DNA of 64,000 nucleotides from Arthrobacter sp. H16F315 (GTDB lineage: Bacteria > Actinomycetota > Actinomycetes > Actinomycetales > Micrococcaceae): contig NZ_JAMXSS010000002.1 of the NCBI RefSeq assembly GCF_024124825.1, positions 2,542,001 to 2,606,000 of the forward strand. Direction: 5' to 3'. How positions within the stretch are numbered: the stretch's first letter is position 1; every line of letters begins with the position of its first letter. Below are positions 28,584-38,556 of the stretch, piece after piece. The notes below the pieces were generated by a model. It did not search any database and was not told the origin of the DNA. It saw only the letters and a list, made by a program, of their open reading frames with translations. Position numbers and translations under genes: made by a program.

Positions 28584-29597
28584 ATGAGCGAACCACGCAA
28601 ACTCGAAGTGCTGCGCGCCATCGTGGAAGACTACGTCCATTCACGCGAACCCGTGGGCTCCAAAGCCCTCGTGGAGCGGCACCACCTCGGCGTGTCCAGT
28701 GCCACGATCCGCAACGACATGGCGGCCCTGGAGGACGAGGGGCTCATTACGGCACCGCACACCAGTGCCGGGCGAATCCCGACGGACAAGGGCTACCGGC
28801 TTTTTGTGGACCAGATTTCGGCGGTCAAACGGCTTTCGCCGGCCGAACGCCGGGCCATCCAGGCCCTGCTGGAAGGCTCTGAGGACCTCGACGACGTCCT
28901 GGACCGGACCGTGCGGCTGCTCTCGCAGCTGACCAACCAGGTCGCCGTTGTGCAGTACCCCCATCTGAGCCGGGCCAAGGTGCGGCACGTCGAATTTGTC
29001 CTGCTGGCGCCCCGTAAAGTACTTGCGGTGCTCATCGCGGACACCGGGAAGGTGGAGCAACGCGTCATTGACGTGGGGCACGATCTTTCGGATGAGGCCC
29101 TGTCGGAGCTGCGCACGCGGTTCCTCGGCGGTATCTCCGGGACCCCGCTGAACCTCTTGCCGCAGTCGCTGCACTCGGTGATCGGCAACTGCCCGCCCGC
29201 GCGTCGCAGCGCCGCCCAGGCGCTTGCCCGCGGCATTGAGGCTCTGGCCGCCAGCAGCCGCGAGGACCGGATGGTCATGGCCGGAACCGCGAACCTGGCC
29301 CGGTCAAACGTGGACTTCCCGCTGAGCATCGGCCCCGTGCTGGAAGCCCTGGAGGAACAGGTGGTGATGCTTCGCCTGCTCGGCGACATGGCAGCGGACC
29401 CCCGGGGCGTGACGGTGAGCATCGGCAGGGAAAATCCTTACGACGGACTCGCCGAGGCCTCGGTGGTGGCCACCGGTTACGGCCCGGACGCGACGGCGAA
29501 AGTCGGAGTGCTGGGCCCCACCCGGATGGATTACCCGACGACCATGGCCGCCGTCCGGGCGGTCGCACGCTACCTTTCACGGATTCTCGGTCCTTGA
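28584..29597 (+). CDS. hrcA: Heat-inducible transcription repressor HrcA
   Basis: A 337-residue repressor that binds CIRCE operators with help from GroEL. The N-terminal winged helix includes RKLEVLRAIVEDYVHSREPV and SSATIRNDMAALEDEGLI; the C-terminal GAF-like part ends in GPTRMDYPTTMAAVRAVARY, typical of the family. The ATG at 28584 follows AGGAGG at 28572-28577. A CIRCE site lies upstream, indicating autoregulation. dnaJ follows after 93 bases. Confidence 0.96.
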   Translation: MSEPRKLEVLRAIVEDYVHSREPVGSKALVERHHLGVSSATIRNDMAALEDEGLITAPHTSAGRIPTDKGYRLFVDQISAVKRLSPAERRAIQALLEGSEDLDDVLDRTVRLLSQLTNQVAVVQYPHLSRAKVRHVEFVLLAPRKVLAVLIADTGKVEQRVIDVGHDLSDEALSELRTRFLGGISGTPLNLLPQSLHSVIGNCPPARRSAAQALARGIEALAASSREDRMVMAGTANLARSNVDFPLSIGPVLEALEEQVVMLRLLGDMAADPRGVTVSIGRENPYDGLAEASVVATGYGPDATAKVGVLGPTRMDYPTTMAAVRAVARYLSRILGP

Positions 29598-29690
29598 CGG
29601 ACCGCGTCCACCCGCAACCGACCGGCCCGCGGGGCCGGCATCAGACTTCGTGCCCCTAACGGGCAGTACTACCAGGAAGAGATAACAACT

Positions 29691-30818
29691 TTGAGCAGCC
29701 ACTACGACGTTCTTGGAGTCTCCCGCGAAGCCACGGGAGAAGAGATCAAGAAGGCTTACCGCAAGCTGGCGCGGACCCTCCACCCGGACGTGAACCCGGG
29801 GGACGACGCCTCTGACCGGTTTAAAGCGGTCACGCACGCCTACGAGGTGCTCTCCGATCCGCAGAAGCGCCGGATCTACGACACCACCGGCAACGAAAAC
29901 GGCAACGCCAACGGCTCCGGCGGCGGCAGCTACTCCGGCCAGGGCTTCGCGTTCCAGGACATTTTCGAGACGTTCTTCGGTGCCGGCGGCCAGGCCGGAC
30001 CGGCATCCAGGATCCGCCGCGGCCAGGACGCCCTGATCAGCGTCCGGATCGAGCTCCGCGACGCCGTTTTCGGCGTCAACAAGAAGCTCGAAGTCGACAC
30101 GGCCGTCACCTGCCCCAGCTGTGAGGGTTCCTGCTGCCGCGAAGGCAGCCACCCGGAACGCTGCGACATCTGCGGCGGCAGCGGCCAGGTGCAGCGCGCT
30201 GTCCGTTCCATCCTCGGCCAGGTGATGACCACGGCACCCTGCGGTTCCTGCGAGGGTTTCGGTACGGTCATCAAGGATCCCTGCAACGAATGTGCCGGCC
30301 AGGGCCGGATTCGCAGCCGCCGGTCCCTGACCGTGAAGGTCCCCGCCGGCGTCGCCACCGGCACCCGCATCCAGCTCTCCGGCCAGGGTGAGGCCGGACC
30401 TGCCGGCGGTCCCGCCGGGGACCTCTACGTGGAGATCCGGGTCAAGGAGGACGCCACTTACATTCGCGACGGCGACGACCTGCACGCGAGCCTGAGCATC
30501 CCGATGACGGCGGCCGCACTCGGCACCGAACTGACCCTCGACACCTTCGACGGCCAGCAGGAGATCGACGTCAAGGCCGGCACCCAGTCCGGTGAAGTCA
30601 TGACGCTTAGGGGCCTCGGCGTCACCCACCTGCGCGGCTACGGCCGCGGGGACCTGAAAGTCCATCTCCAGGTCGACACCCCCGCCCGGCTCGACGCCGC
30701 CCAGGAGGATTTGCTTCGGCAGCTGGCCAAGTTGCGCGGCGAACAGTTCACCGAAGGAAAGCTTGCCGCGAGCGGCGGGGTCTTCGCCAAGCTGCGGGAC
30801 CGGTTCGGTAATCTGTAG
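29691..30818 (+). CDS. dnaJ: Chaperone protein DnaJ (DnaJ2 type)
   Basis: Co-chaperone that stimulates DnaK ATPase and binds unfolded clients. The 375-residue product has an N-terminal J domain with HPD (TLHPDVNPGDD), a Gly-rich stretch, four zinc-binding repeats (CPSC, CDIC, CGSC, CNEC at about residues 142-202) and two C-terminal beta domains. The first repeat ends EGSCC where CxxCxGxG normally has Gly. The TTG at 29691 has AGGAAGAG upstream. The position after hrcA marks it as the second, HrcA-linked DnaJ of actinobacteria. Confidence 0.96.
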   Translation: MSSHYDVLGVSREATGEEIKKAYRKLARTLHPDVNPGDDASDRFKAVTHAYEVLSDPQKRRIYDTTGNENGNANGSGGGSYSGQGFAFQDIFETFFGAGGQAGPASRIRRGQDALISVRIELRDAVFGVNKKLEVDTAVTCPSCEGSCCREGSHPERCDICGGSGQVQRAVRSILGQVMTTAPCGSCEGFGTVIKDPCNECAGQGRIRSRRSLTVKVPAGVATGTRIQLSGQGEAGPAGGPAGDLYVEIRVKEDATYIRDGDDLHASLSIPMTAAALGTELTLDTFDGQQEIDVKAGTQSGEVMTLRGLGVTHLRGYGRGDLKVHLQVDTPARLDAAQEDLLRQLAKLRGEQFTEGKLAASGGVFAKLRDRFGNL

Positions 30819-30820
30819 GC

Positions 30821-31600
30821 GTGAGTAACCCGGTCTTTTTTACTGCCCCCGGTACCCTGGACGGGCTGGCCCCGGGATCGCTCTTTGTCCTCGACGGTCC
30901 GGAGGCACGCCATGCGGTGACGGTTAAGCGCCTCGGCGTCGGGGAGTCCGTTGACATCGCCGACGGTGCCGGAAAACGGCTGACCGGCGCCGTGGCGGCT
31001 GTCGCAGCCGCCGAGCTGACGGTGGAGTGCGCCGTGCTGGCCGACGAACCCCGGCCCGGGACCCGGCTGGTCCTGGTCCAGGCCCTCGCGAAAGGCGACC
31101 GGGATGAATTGGCCGCCGAGGCCGCCACCGAGCTGGGGATTGACGCCGTGGTGCCCTGGCAGGCTGAACGCTCGATTGTCCGGTGGAAGGCGGACCGTGC
31201 GGCCAAGGCCCATGCCAAGTGGCAATCGGTGGTCACGGCCGCGGCCAAGCAGGCGCGCCGTGCTTGGATTCCTGAAGTCCGCCCCGCCGTCGACAGCGCC
31301 GCACTGCAGGGGGCCGTGGCGGCCGCCGACCTCGCCATCATCTTGCATGAGGACGCCGTGCGTCCGCTGCGGCAGGTGCTGGAGGCCTGGGAAGGTACCA
31401 GGGCCACCGGTGGCAGCGCCGGCAGCTACCGGGAGATACTTTTGATTGTGGGACCGGAAGGTGGCATCAGCCCGCGGGAAGTGACACGGCTCTGCGACGC
31501 CGGTGCCGTGACAGCCCTGCTGGGCCGGCATGTACTGCGCTCGTCCACGGCCGGGCCCGCCGCGACTGTCCTGGCCAGCGATATTCTGGGCCGCTGGTAG
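30821..31600 (+). CDS. rsmE: 16S rRNA (uracil-1498-N3) methyltransferase
   Basis: SPOUT-family methyltransferase that methylates N3 of U1498 in 16S rRNA with SAM. The 259-residue product has the N-terminal PUA-like domain (HAVTVKRLGVGE), QALAKGDRDELAAEAATELG, and the knotted C-terminal SAM site LLIVGPEGGISPREV with LGRHVLRSSTA. The GTG start lies two bases after the dnaJ stop, so translation is coupled. Confidence 0.95.
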   Translation: MSNPVFFTAPGTLDGLAPGSLFVLDGPEARHAVTVKRLGVGESVDIADGAGKRLTGAVAAVAAAELTVECAVLADEPRPGTRLVLVQALAKGDRDELAAEAATELGIDAVVPWQAERSIVRWKADRAAKAHAKWQSVVTAAAKQARRAWIPEVRPAVDSAALQGAVAAADLAIILHEDAVRPLRQVLEAWEGTRATGGSAGSYREILLIVGPEGGISPREVTRLCDAGAVTALLGRHVLRSSTAGPAATVLASDILGRW

Positions 31601-31642
31601 CGCGGCGACGCTCCGGATTGCTGCCCGGCGGTGCGGTCTTGA

Positions 31643-32596
31643 CTACTTGACCGTGAACCCGCGGGTATCAACGTTCAGGTCCTCGGCCGGGTTACTGTCT
31701 TCCAGCTGGGATACCCGGACCTCGTAGCGGCCCGGTCCCAAGTTGACCGACAGGCTGAAGGCGCCCGACTGGTCGGCCTCGGCGGCGGCTGTAAGGGTCC
31801 CGTTCAGGTATGTTGTCTCGACGCTGCCGTTGACGCGCAGAATCTCCCACCGAAGCTTTCCGCCCGGGGCGGTGCTGCGGCCGGAGATCTTTACCGCGCC
31901 GTCCGCGGCGGTGGTGCCTTCCTGGGGATCAATGATCCAGACGGGAGCGACCATTCCGACGCTGCGCGAGGTCGGGGACCCCAACCGGACGTGGTTGAAG
32001 GCAACGTAATCGGTGTGCCCGTCCACCAGCACCACCACCTGGATCTGCTGGCCGGAGTCGACCAGTCCGGCGCTGGCCGCGGCTGCTGTCGCTGTGTAGA
32101 CGAGCTGCTGGATGGCACGCTCAGCCATGGCCGGGTCCAGGTTGCTGTTAAACGCGTCGGCCGACATGTCCACGGTGATGACGTTTTTACCCGAGATGGA
32201 GCTTGCGAGTTTTTTTGGGGTCCTGCCACGGGGTGAAGAAGTCCGGGTCGAGCGGCTTCTGTGAGGTCATAACGCGCAGCGCCCGGGTGACCGGGTTGTC
32301 CTGTTCCGTAACGTCACGGAACTCCCGGTACAGGAAGGTGCTGTTGTTGCTTCGGCCGATCCAGTACACCGGCGCCTTGTTGGACGCTTGGGACGTTTCC
32401 AGCGGGGCACTTGTGGTGGGCGAGGATGCCTGGGGCGCGAGGGCTTGCGACGGCGAGGCTGAGTCGGTGATCCCGGCTTGGGGGTTGCCACGCAGCCGGA
32501 GAGGGTGAGCGCGGCGGGCAGCATCAGTAGCAGCGCGGCCCGGCGGGTACGCCTGCCTGCTGTTGTCTGCCCAATCCCGGCTTGCCTGATGGCCAA
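31643..32596 (-). CDS. GerMN/Gmad2 domain lipoprotein, split by two frameshifts
   Basis: Predicted exported lipoprotein. The N-terminus (TTG at 32596 after AGAAAGGG) has a basic region, a hydrophobic stretch and the lipobox LSGC. A Ser/Pro/Ala linker leads to APVYWIGRSNNSTFLYREFR (start of the GerMN domain), SADAFNSNLDPAMAERAIQQ, and a C-terminal Gmad2 immunoglobulin-like domain (WIIDPQEGTTAADGAVKISG). The three frames join if one base is restored in the five-G run 32480-32484 and one removed from the seven-T run 32210-32216, giving 317 residues. Such domains occur in envelope and spore-associated proteins; the role here is unknown. Converges with rsmE. Confidence 0.75.
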
Positions 32597-32952
32597 TGCC
32601 CTTTCTGCTCGGTTCCTTCTTGCCCAAGCCTCTGCCCGGCCGGTTGAAAATGCCGTGCGAAGGCATTTTCCAGCATTGCATACAGGTCCGGCGCGGAGAG
32701 CTGGAATGGGCAGGGGGGCCAGAACTGCAACGGGAACGATATACGGCCGATATAAACCTGATACCTAAAGCCCGTTCCCGGCAGGGCGGGGCAGCGCAGA
32801 GGTGGACACCCCGGGCGACGTGTCCACGGCGCTGGCGTAAGATGGAGCTACCCGTTGCCCCGGCCGCGGACGGCGAGCATCGCCGTCGGACCGGATCGCG
32901 GAACAGACCATTTCCGAACTGGAGGGGGACCAGGGGCCCGTGGGCCAAGACC
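32597..32952 (+). other. Intergenic region between the GerMN lipoprotein gene and phoH
   Basis: This 356-base stretch holds no gene I can support. It contains an AT-rich patch with a direct repeat GATATA-CGGCC-GATATA near 32737-32753, which may form part of the divergent promoters, then a perfect inverted repeat at 32802-32827 and TAAGAT at 32838-32843, a candidate -10 for phoH. Confidence 0.5.
32802..32827. promoter_or_regulatory. Operator-like inverted repeat before phoH
   Basis: GTGGACAC (32802-32809) and GTGTCCAC (32820-32827) are perfect 8-bp arms around a 10-base spacer. They cover the position of a -35 for the TAAGAT -10 at 32838-32843. A repressor site is plausible; the binding protein is unknown. 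Confidence 0.4.
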
Positions 32953-34041
32953 ATGACTGAAGCAGCGAACGGCAAGTCCCGGATCAGCGACGCAGAGCGC
33001 TCCGCAGGTGAATTTCCCCACTCCCTACCAGGGCTGCGGACGGAGGTAGTCCTGTTCGATAATTCCGATCAGATGGTCCAGTCACTCGGCAGCCATGACG
33101 AAGCCCTTCGCTTCATCGAGACGCAGTTCCCGGCTGTCGATTTCCACGTCCGCGGCAACGAACTTGCGATCAGCGGTTCGGCGGCGGACGTGCCGCGGAT
33201 CATGCGTCTGCTCAACGAGGTCCGTGGCCTTGTCGCCCGCGGCACAGTCATCACTCCGGCTGTCCTGCAGCAGCTTGTGTCGATGCTCCGAAGCCAGTCG
33301 CTGCAGAGCCCGGTCGAGATACTCACGCACAACATTCTCTCCAGCCGCGGCAAAACAATCCGGCCGAAAACGCTGAACCAGAAGAACTACGTAGACGCCA
33401 TTGACGCCAACACCGTGATCTTCGGCATCGGTCCGGCCGGTACCGGCAAAACGTACCTGGCGATGGCCAAAGCCGTCCAGGCGCTGCAGCAGAAGGAAGT
33501 CACGAGAATCATCCTGACCCGGCCCGCCGTCGAGGCGGGGGAGCGCCTGGGCTTCCTGCCGGGCACACTCAGTGACAAGATCGACCCCTACTTGCGTCCG
33601 CTCTATGATGCCTTGCACGAAATGATGGACCCCGAATCCATTCCGCGGCTGATAGCGGCCGGCACCATCGAGGTTGCCCCGCTCGCGTACATGCGCGGAC
33701 GGACGCTCAATGACGCCTTTATTATCTTGGACGAGGCGCAGAACACCACGCCGGAGCAGATGAAGATGTTCCTCACGCGGCTGGGATTCGGTTCCAAGAT
33801 GGTGGTCACCGGTGATGTTACTCAGGTGGACCTGCCGTTCGGGACCCGGTCCGGCCTCCGGATCGTGGAGGACATCCTGCAGGGCATCGACGACGTCAAC
33901 TTCACAGTCCTGGACGCCTCCGACGTCGTCCGGCACCGCCTGGTGGGGGACATCGTCAACGCCTACAGTGCGTGGGATGAAATCCAGAGGAACCGGGTCA
34001 AGCATTCCGTGGCCCGCGACAAGCGGGGAGAACACTCGTGA
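32953..34041 (+). CDS. phoH: PhoH-like ATPase
   Basis: P-loop ATPase of the PhoH family, linked to RNA metabolism through its conserved neighbour YbeY. The 362-residue product has Walker A FGIGPAGTGKTYLAMAKAV near residue 160, Walker B AFIILDEAQNTTPEQMKMFL near residue 255 and VVTGDVTQVDLP. The ATG at 32953 fits the family length, although the nearest GGAGGGGG is 25 bases upstream, so another start just upstream is possible. Its stop overlaps the ybeY start by four bases. Confidence 0.93.
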   Translation: MTEAANGKSRISDAERSAGEFPHSLPGLRTEVVLFDNSDQMVQSLGSHDEALRFIETQFPAVDFHVRGNELAISGSAADVPRIMRLLNEVRGLVARGTVITPAVLQQLVSMLRSQSLQSPVEILTHNILSSRGKTIRPKTLNQKNYVDAIDANTVIFGIGPAGTGKTYLAMAKAVQALQQKEVTRIILTRPAVEAGERLGFLPGTLSDKIDPYLRPLYDALHEMMDPESIPRLIAAGTIEVAPLAYMRGRTLNDAFIILDEAQNTTPEQMKMFLTRLGFGSKMVVTGDVTQVDLPFGTRSGLRIVEDILQGIDDVNFTVLDASDVVRHRLVGDIVNAYSAWDEIQRNRVKHSVARDKRGEHS

Positions 34042-34511
34042 GCATCGAGGTCAATAACGAATCCGGCGTCACCGTCGATGAGGCCGAACTTGTACGGCTG
34101 TCCAGATTCATCTTCGAACGCCTGTTTATCCACCCGCAGGCCGAGCTGTCGATCCTGCTGGTGGATGAACCGGCGATGGAGAAGCTGCACATAGAACTGA
34201 TGGACGAGCCGGGCTCCACGGATGTGCTCTCGGTCCCCATGGACGAGTTGACGCCGGGCACACCTGGCAAGCCCACGCCCCAGGGCATGCTCGGGGACAT
34301 CGCGGTCTGCCCGCAGGTAGCCGAGGTCCAGGCAGTTAATGCCGGACACTCCACCCAGGATGAAATGCTGCTGTTGACCACCCACGGCATCCTGCATCTG
34401 CTCGGCTTTGACCACGCCGAGCCGGAGGAGAAAGAAGAAATGTTCGGCCTCCAGCGCGAACTGCTTTCGGCCTTCACGGGTAAAGACGCCCCGTCAGAGA
34501 CGATTCAGTGA
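34038..34511 (+). CDS. ybeY: Endoribonuclease YbeY (16S rRNA maturation)
   Basis: Metal-dependent single-strand endoribonuclease needed for 16S rRNA 3'-end maturation and ribosome quality control. The 157-residue product carries the zinc-binding motif HGILHLLGFDHAEPEE near residue 115 and the STDVLSVPMDE region. The GTG overlaps the phoH stop, and the stop overlaps the next gene's GTG, so phoH-ybeY-corC-era is tightly coupled. Confidence 0.95.
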   Translation: MSIEVNNESGVTVDEAELVRLSRFIFERLFIHPQAELSILLVDEPAMEKLHIELMDEPGSTDVLSVPMDELTPGTPGKPTPQGMLGDIAVCPQVAEVQAVNAGHSTQDEMLLLTTHGILHLLGFDHAEPEEKEEMFGLQRELLSAFTGKDAPSETIQ

Positions 34512-35838
34512 CGCCACTGATCGTTGCCGGCATGGCTCTTGTATTCCTGAGTTTTGCCGCCTTCCTGACCGCGGCCGAATCGGCTTTCAATTATCTTTCC
34601 CGGCACGACGCCGAAGCCGCGATCCTGACCAGCCGCGGTTCGGCGTTGAAACGGATCATGGCGCAGCCGGTGGCGCACATGCGGGCACTGCGTTTCTGGC
34701 GTATCTGGTTCGATACTGCCTCTGCAGTTGCCGTCACCGTGTTGTTGACCAGTTTGCTCGACAACGTCTGGCTGTCCGGCCTTATCGCCACGGGAGTGAT
34801 GGCCCTGCTGGGCTTCGTGATTGTTGGTGTGTCCCCGCGCCAGCTCGGCCGGGTGCATTCGGCGGGTCTGGTCCGCTTCAGCGCCCCGGTGATCCGCTGG
34901 CTGTGCTGGGTGCTGGGACCTATTCCCGGCTGGCTCGTGACCCTCGGCAGTGCGGTGGCCCCGGGCGCCCCCGCCGACAACGAGGCGTTCTTCAGCGAAG
35001 AGGAATTCCGCGAGCTGGTGGACCGTGCCACGGAATCGGACGTGATCGAGGACAACGAAGCCGAGCTGATCCAGTCGGTGTTCGACTTCGGCGACACACT
35101 GGTCCGCTCAGTGATGGTGCCCCGCACCGACATCCTCAGTATCGACTCCGGCTCGAGCCTGCACCGGGCCATGTCACTGTTCCTGCTCTCGGGCTATTCC
35201 AGGATCCCCGTCATCGGGGAGAACACCGACCAGGTGCTGGGCATCGTCTACCTGAAGGATGTTGCCTCGGTCATCCACAATCTTGGGGCCGACGAAGTTC
35301 CCCCGTTGTTGACGAACTTGCCCGGGAAGTGCGCTACGTGCCGGACTCCAAAGCGGTGAGCGAATTGCTGCGCGAACTGCAGAAGGAATCGACGCACGTC
35401 GCGATCGTGATCGATGAGTACGGCGGTACCGCCGGGCTCGTTACGCTTGAGGACCTGATCGAGGAAATTGTCGGCGAAATCGTTGACGAATACGACACCG
35501 AGAGCGCCGAAGCCGTGGAACTCGGCGACGGTAGCTACCGGGTTAGTGCTCGGATGAGCATTGAAGATCTCGGCGAACTTTTCGACCTGGAGCTTGAGGA
35601 CGACGAAGTGGACACCGTGGGCGGCCTGCTAGCCAAGGCCCTCGGGCGGGTGCCGATCGTCGGCAGTACCGTCGAAGTCCACGGGCTGAGGCTGCGTGCC
35701 GACCGGCTCGAGGGGCGGCGGAACCGCGTCAGCCACATCATTGCGGACGCCGTACCAAAAGTAGAAACTGACCTTGAAGACCTTCTCGACGAGGCCGCAC
35801 CAATCCAACAGGGAGTCTCACGTGAGCAAGCAGAATAA
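34508..35838 (+). CDS. Hemolysin/CorC family membrane protein (CNNM and CBS domains), with a frameshift
   Basis: Integral membrane protein with an N-terminal CNNM (DUF21) domain, about three to four helices (MALVFLSFAAFLTAAESAF), two CBS domains (VMVPRTDILSID; LSGYSRIPVIGENTDQVLGI; VAIVIDEYGGTAGLVTLEDL) and a C-terminal CorC_HlyC domain. Such proteins are associated with Mg or Co transport. The frame breaks at the five-C run 35300-35304; adding one C gives ADEVPPVVDELAREVRYVPD and a 443-residue protein ending at 35838. Start GTG overlaps the ybeY stop. The sequence across the join fits the family, so the break is probably an error. Confidence 0.87.
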
Positions 35839-36781
35839 GTCCGACGGCGAAGCAGCCCACGGCGGCTACCGCGCCGGTTTCGCGGTGCTCGTCGGCCGGC
35901 CCAACACCGGCAAATCGACCCTCACCAATGCGTTGGTCGGCCAGAAGGTCGCGATCACCTCGGCCAAGCCGCAGACCACGCGCCACACCATCCGTGGCAT
36001 CGTGCACCGGGATGACGCGCAACTGATCCTGGTGGACACCCCGGGCCTGCACCGGCCGCGCACCCTGCTGGGGAAGAGGCTGAACGAACTCGTCGCCGAC
36101 ACCCTCGCCGAGGTCGACGCGATCGGCTTCTGCCTGCCGGCCAACGAGAAGATCGGTCCGGGCGACAAGTTCATCGCGGCCCAGCTTTCGGCCATCGGCA
36201 ATAAGCCCGTCGTCGCCGTCGTTACGAAAGCCGACACGGTGGACCGCCAGGCTCTGACCGAGCAACTTCTTGCCGTTGCTGCGCTGGGCCGGGAAGTTCT
36301 CGGCGAGGACGGCTGGAAGGACATCGTCCCGGTTTCCGCCGCCGACGGCTTCCAGGTCGAGACCCTTGCCGACGTCCTGATCAGCCAGATGCCGGCGTCG
36401 CCGCCGCTTTACCCCGACGGGCACCTGACGGACGAACCTGAAGCCGTAATGATTGCCGAACTCATCCGCGAAGCTGCCCTCGAAGGCGTCCGCGACGAGC
36501 TGCCGCACTCCCTTGCCGTGGTGGTTGATGAGATTGTCCCGCGTGAAGGACGCCCCGAGGACAGGCCGTTCCTTGATGTCCGGGTCAACCTCTATGTGGA
36601 GCGTTCTTCGCAGAAGGCCATCATCATCGGCAAGGGCGGCGCGCGGCTTCGTGACGTCGGCACAACAGCCCGTAAGGCGATCGAGGCGCTGCTCGGCGCC
36701 CGGATCTACCTCGATTTGCACGTGAAGGTTGCTAAGGACTGGCAGCGGGATCCGAAGCAGCTGGTGAAGCTCGGCTTCTAG
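35822..36781 (+). CDS. era: GTPase Era
   Basis: Ras-like GTPase that binds 16S rRNA and assists 30S assembly. The 319-residue product has G1 VGRPNTGKST, G2 TTRHTIRG, G3 DTPGLHRP, G4 TKAD, and a C-terminal KH domain (SQKAIIIGKGGARLRDVGTT). The GTG at 35822 is preceded by GGGAG and overlaps the end of the CorC-like gene by 17 bases. It completes the conserved phoH-ybeY-corC-era block. Confidence 0.96.
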   Translation: MSKQNKSDGEAAHGGYRAGFAVLVGRPNTGKSTLTNALVGQKVAITSAKPQTTRHTIRGIVHRDDAQLILVDTPGLHRPRTLLGKRLNELVADTLAEVDAIGFCLPANEKIGPGDKFIAAQLSAIGNKPVVAVVTKADTVDRQALTEQLLAVAALGREVLGEDGWKDIVPVSAADGFQVETLADVLISQMPASPPLYPDGHLTDEPEAVMIAELIREAALEGVRDELPHSLAVVVDEIVPREGRPEDRPFLDVRVNLYVERSSQKAIIIGKGGARLRDVGTTARKAIEALLGARIYLDLHVKVAKDWQRDPKQLVKLGF

Positions 36782-36884
36782 CCGCCCGTCCGCACTCCGC
36801 CGCTCCCAAAGAACCCGCCATCGGGGATTTCCCAGATTCGGACTCTAAAATGGCCTGATCCCTGTTGTGAAAGTAGGCTCCATA

Positions 36885-38465
36885 GTGTCTCGACCCCGAG
36901 AAGACCGCCAGGACGGTACCGGATCCCCGGTCCCGTCCGGGTCTGCTGCCCGGCATACGGTCGATCCCGCAGTGGGACCGGCGCGGCATATGGGAGCGCC
37001 CCGGCGATTGCCCGGCTGGCTGAAAATCGGGACTGCAGTGGTCTCCGTCCTGCTGGTCGGCGTTATTGCCTTCGGCGCCTACTGGGCGATTCGTTTGCAG
37101 GGCAACATCAGCAAGGCGTCGTTGGGGGCCGGCAGTGATAAGACCGAGCCGGTGGTGGACGACGCGCGGGACCGGATGCAGATCCTCATCCTTGGCTCAG
37201 ACACACGCGACGGCAAGAACTCCCAGTACGGTGGCCCCGAGGATTCGACCGGTTACGGTAACTCGGACGTTATGATGCTGATGGACATTTCCGCAGACAA
37301 CAAGCGCGTCAACGTCGTGAGCTTTCCGCGCGACTTGCTCGTGGATACGCCGAAATGCATCGACCAGAAAACGAAGCAGGAGTTCCCGGCCCGGCAAAAC
37401 GTTATGATCAACTCGGCGATGTCGGAGGCCGGCATCGGTTGCGCCGTCGACACCGTCAACAAGCTCACCGGCCTGGAGATCGACCACTTTATGATGGCGG
37501 ACTTTGATTCGGTCAAGGAACTCTCCAACACCGTCGGCGGTGTGGATGTCTGCATCAGCGACGCCGTCTTCGACCCCGATTCGGGACTCCGGCTGCCCAA
37601 GGGCACCTCCAAGGTCCAGGGCGAACAGGCGCTGGCGTTCCTGCGGGCCCGCCACGCCTTTGCCGACGGCGGCGACCTCGGCCGGATCAAGGGGCAGCAG
37701 GGCTTCTTGTCCTCCCTGGTCCGCAAAATCAAGGACGACGGCACGCTCACCAACCCCGCCAAGATGCTTCAGATCGCAGACGTCGTCACCAAGAACCTCA
37801 CAATCGATGAGGGCATGGCGTCGGTCCCGACGCTCTTGACGGTCGCAAACCGGCTGAAGAATATCGACGTTGGCAAGATCGCCTTTGTCGCGGTTCCCAC
37901 CATGCCGGCCGCCAGCGACCCGAACCGGCTGGACCTGGCCGAACCCGCAGCCTCGCAGCTCTTCGCAGCGATGCGCAAGGACATCGATTTGACCGACCCG
38001 ACGGCGACGCCCACCCCGTCGGGTTCACCGGATGTGAGTGCAACCGCCAGCCCGGCGCCGAGCACGAGCCCACCTGCGCCTGCTTATGACAAGGCGGTCC
38101 AGCCCGTTACAGTGGCCAACGGTTCAGGGGTCCCGGCGCGGAGCCAGGAAATCATCAAGTCCCTCACAGCGGGCGGTTTCAGCCAGCTTGCCCAGCTTGC
38201 CGCCCCGGCCGTCGTTACGACCGCGGTCTACTACGGCGCGGGATTCGAAGACGTTGCCGCGGACGTGGCCACGCTGCTGGGTGTCCCGGCGGCGCAGGTG
38301 CTGCCGGCCGCCGGTGTTAACGGTGTGCAGGTGTATCTGGGCAGCGACCTTGTGGGCGGCGCCGCGGGCGCTGACGCCCCGGTGCAACTTCCCGCGGACA
38401 TTGTGAATCAGACAGCCGGGGACGTCGTCTGCCAGCAGGCGAACCCGTTCCTGATCACGCGCTAG
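36885..38465 (+). CDS. LytR-CpsA-Psr family cell-wall ligase with LytR_C domain
   Basis: LCP proteins transfer lipid-linked glycopolymers onto peptidoglycan outside the membrane. The 526-residue product has one N-terminal transmembrane helix (IGTAVVSVLLVGVIAFGAYW), the LCP catalytic domain (ILILGSDTRDGK near residue 100; VVSFPRDLLVD; FLRARHAFADGGDLGRIKGQ, with the conserved Arg and Asp residues that bind the polyprenyl phosphate), a Pro/Ser/Thr linker and a C-terminal LytR_C domain (VTVANGSGVPARSQEIIKSL). GTG at 36885 has AGTAGG upstream; GTG at 36867 is an alternative. TAAAAT at 36846-36851 may be its -10 box. Confidence 0.92.
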   Translation: MSRPREDRQDGTGSPVPSGSAARHTVDPAVGPARHMGAPRRLPGWLKIGTAVVSVLLVGVIAFGAYWAIRLQGNISKASLGAGSDKTEPVVDDARDRMQILILGSDTRDGKNSQYGGPEDSTGYGNSDVMMLMDISADNKRVNVVSFPRDLLVDTPKCIDQKTKQEFPARQNVMINSAMSEAGIGCAVDTVNKLTGLEIDHFMMADFDSVKELSNTVGGVDVCISDAVFDPDSGLRLPKGTSKVQGEQALAFLRARHAFADGGDLGRIKGQQGFLSSLVRKIKDDGTLTNPAKMLQIADVVTKNLTIDEGMASVPTLLTVANRLKNIDVGKIAFVAVPTMPAASDPNRLDLAEPAASQLFAAMRKDIDLTDPTATPTPSGSPDVSATASPAPSTSPPAPAYDKAVQPVTVANGSGVPARSQEIIKSLTAGGFSQLAQLAAPAVVTTAVYYGAGFEDVAADVATLLGVPAAQVLPAAGVNGVQVYLGSDLVGGAAGADAPVQLPADIVNQTAGDVVCQQANPFLITR

Positions 38466-38477
38466 CAGGGCTAGGGC

Positions 38478-38528
38478 AACCGGGAAGGGCCGGCCGCGGA
38501 TGTCTTCCGCGGCCGGCCCTTCCCGGTT
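38478..38528. terminator. Bidirectional terminator between the LCP and M13 peptidase genes
   Basis: A perfect 22-bp stem (38478-38499 and 38507-38528) with a seven-base loop lies between two converging genes. No clear T-run follows on the plus strand. Confidence 0.75.
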
Positions 38529-38556
38529 GGCCCGTTGTTGGTCCCGGGGCGGGCGC

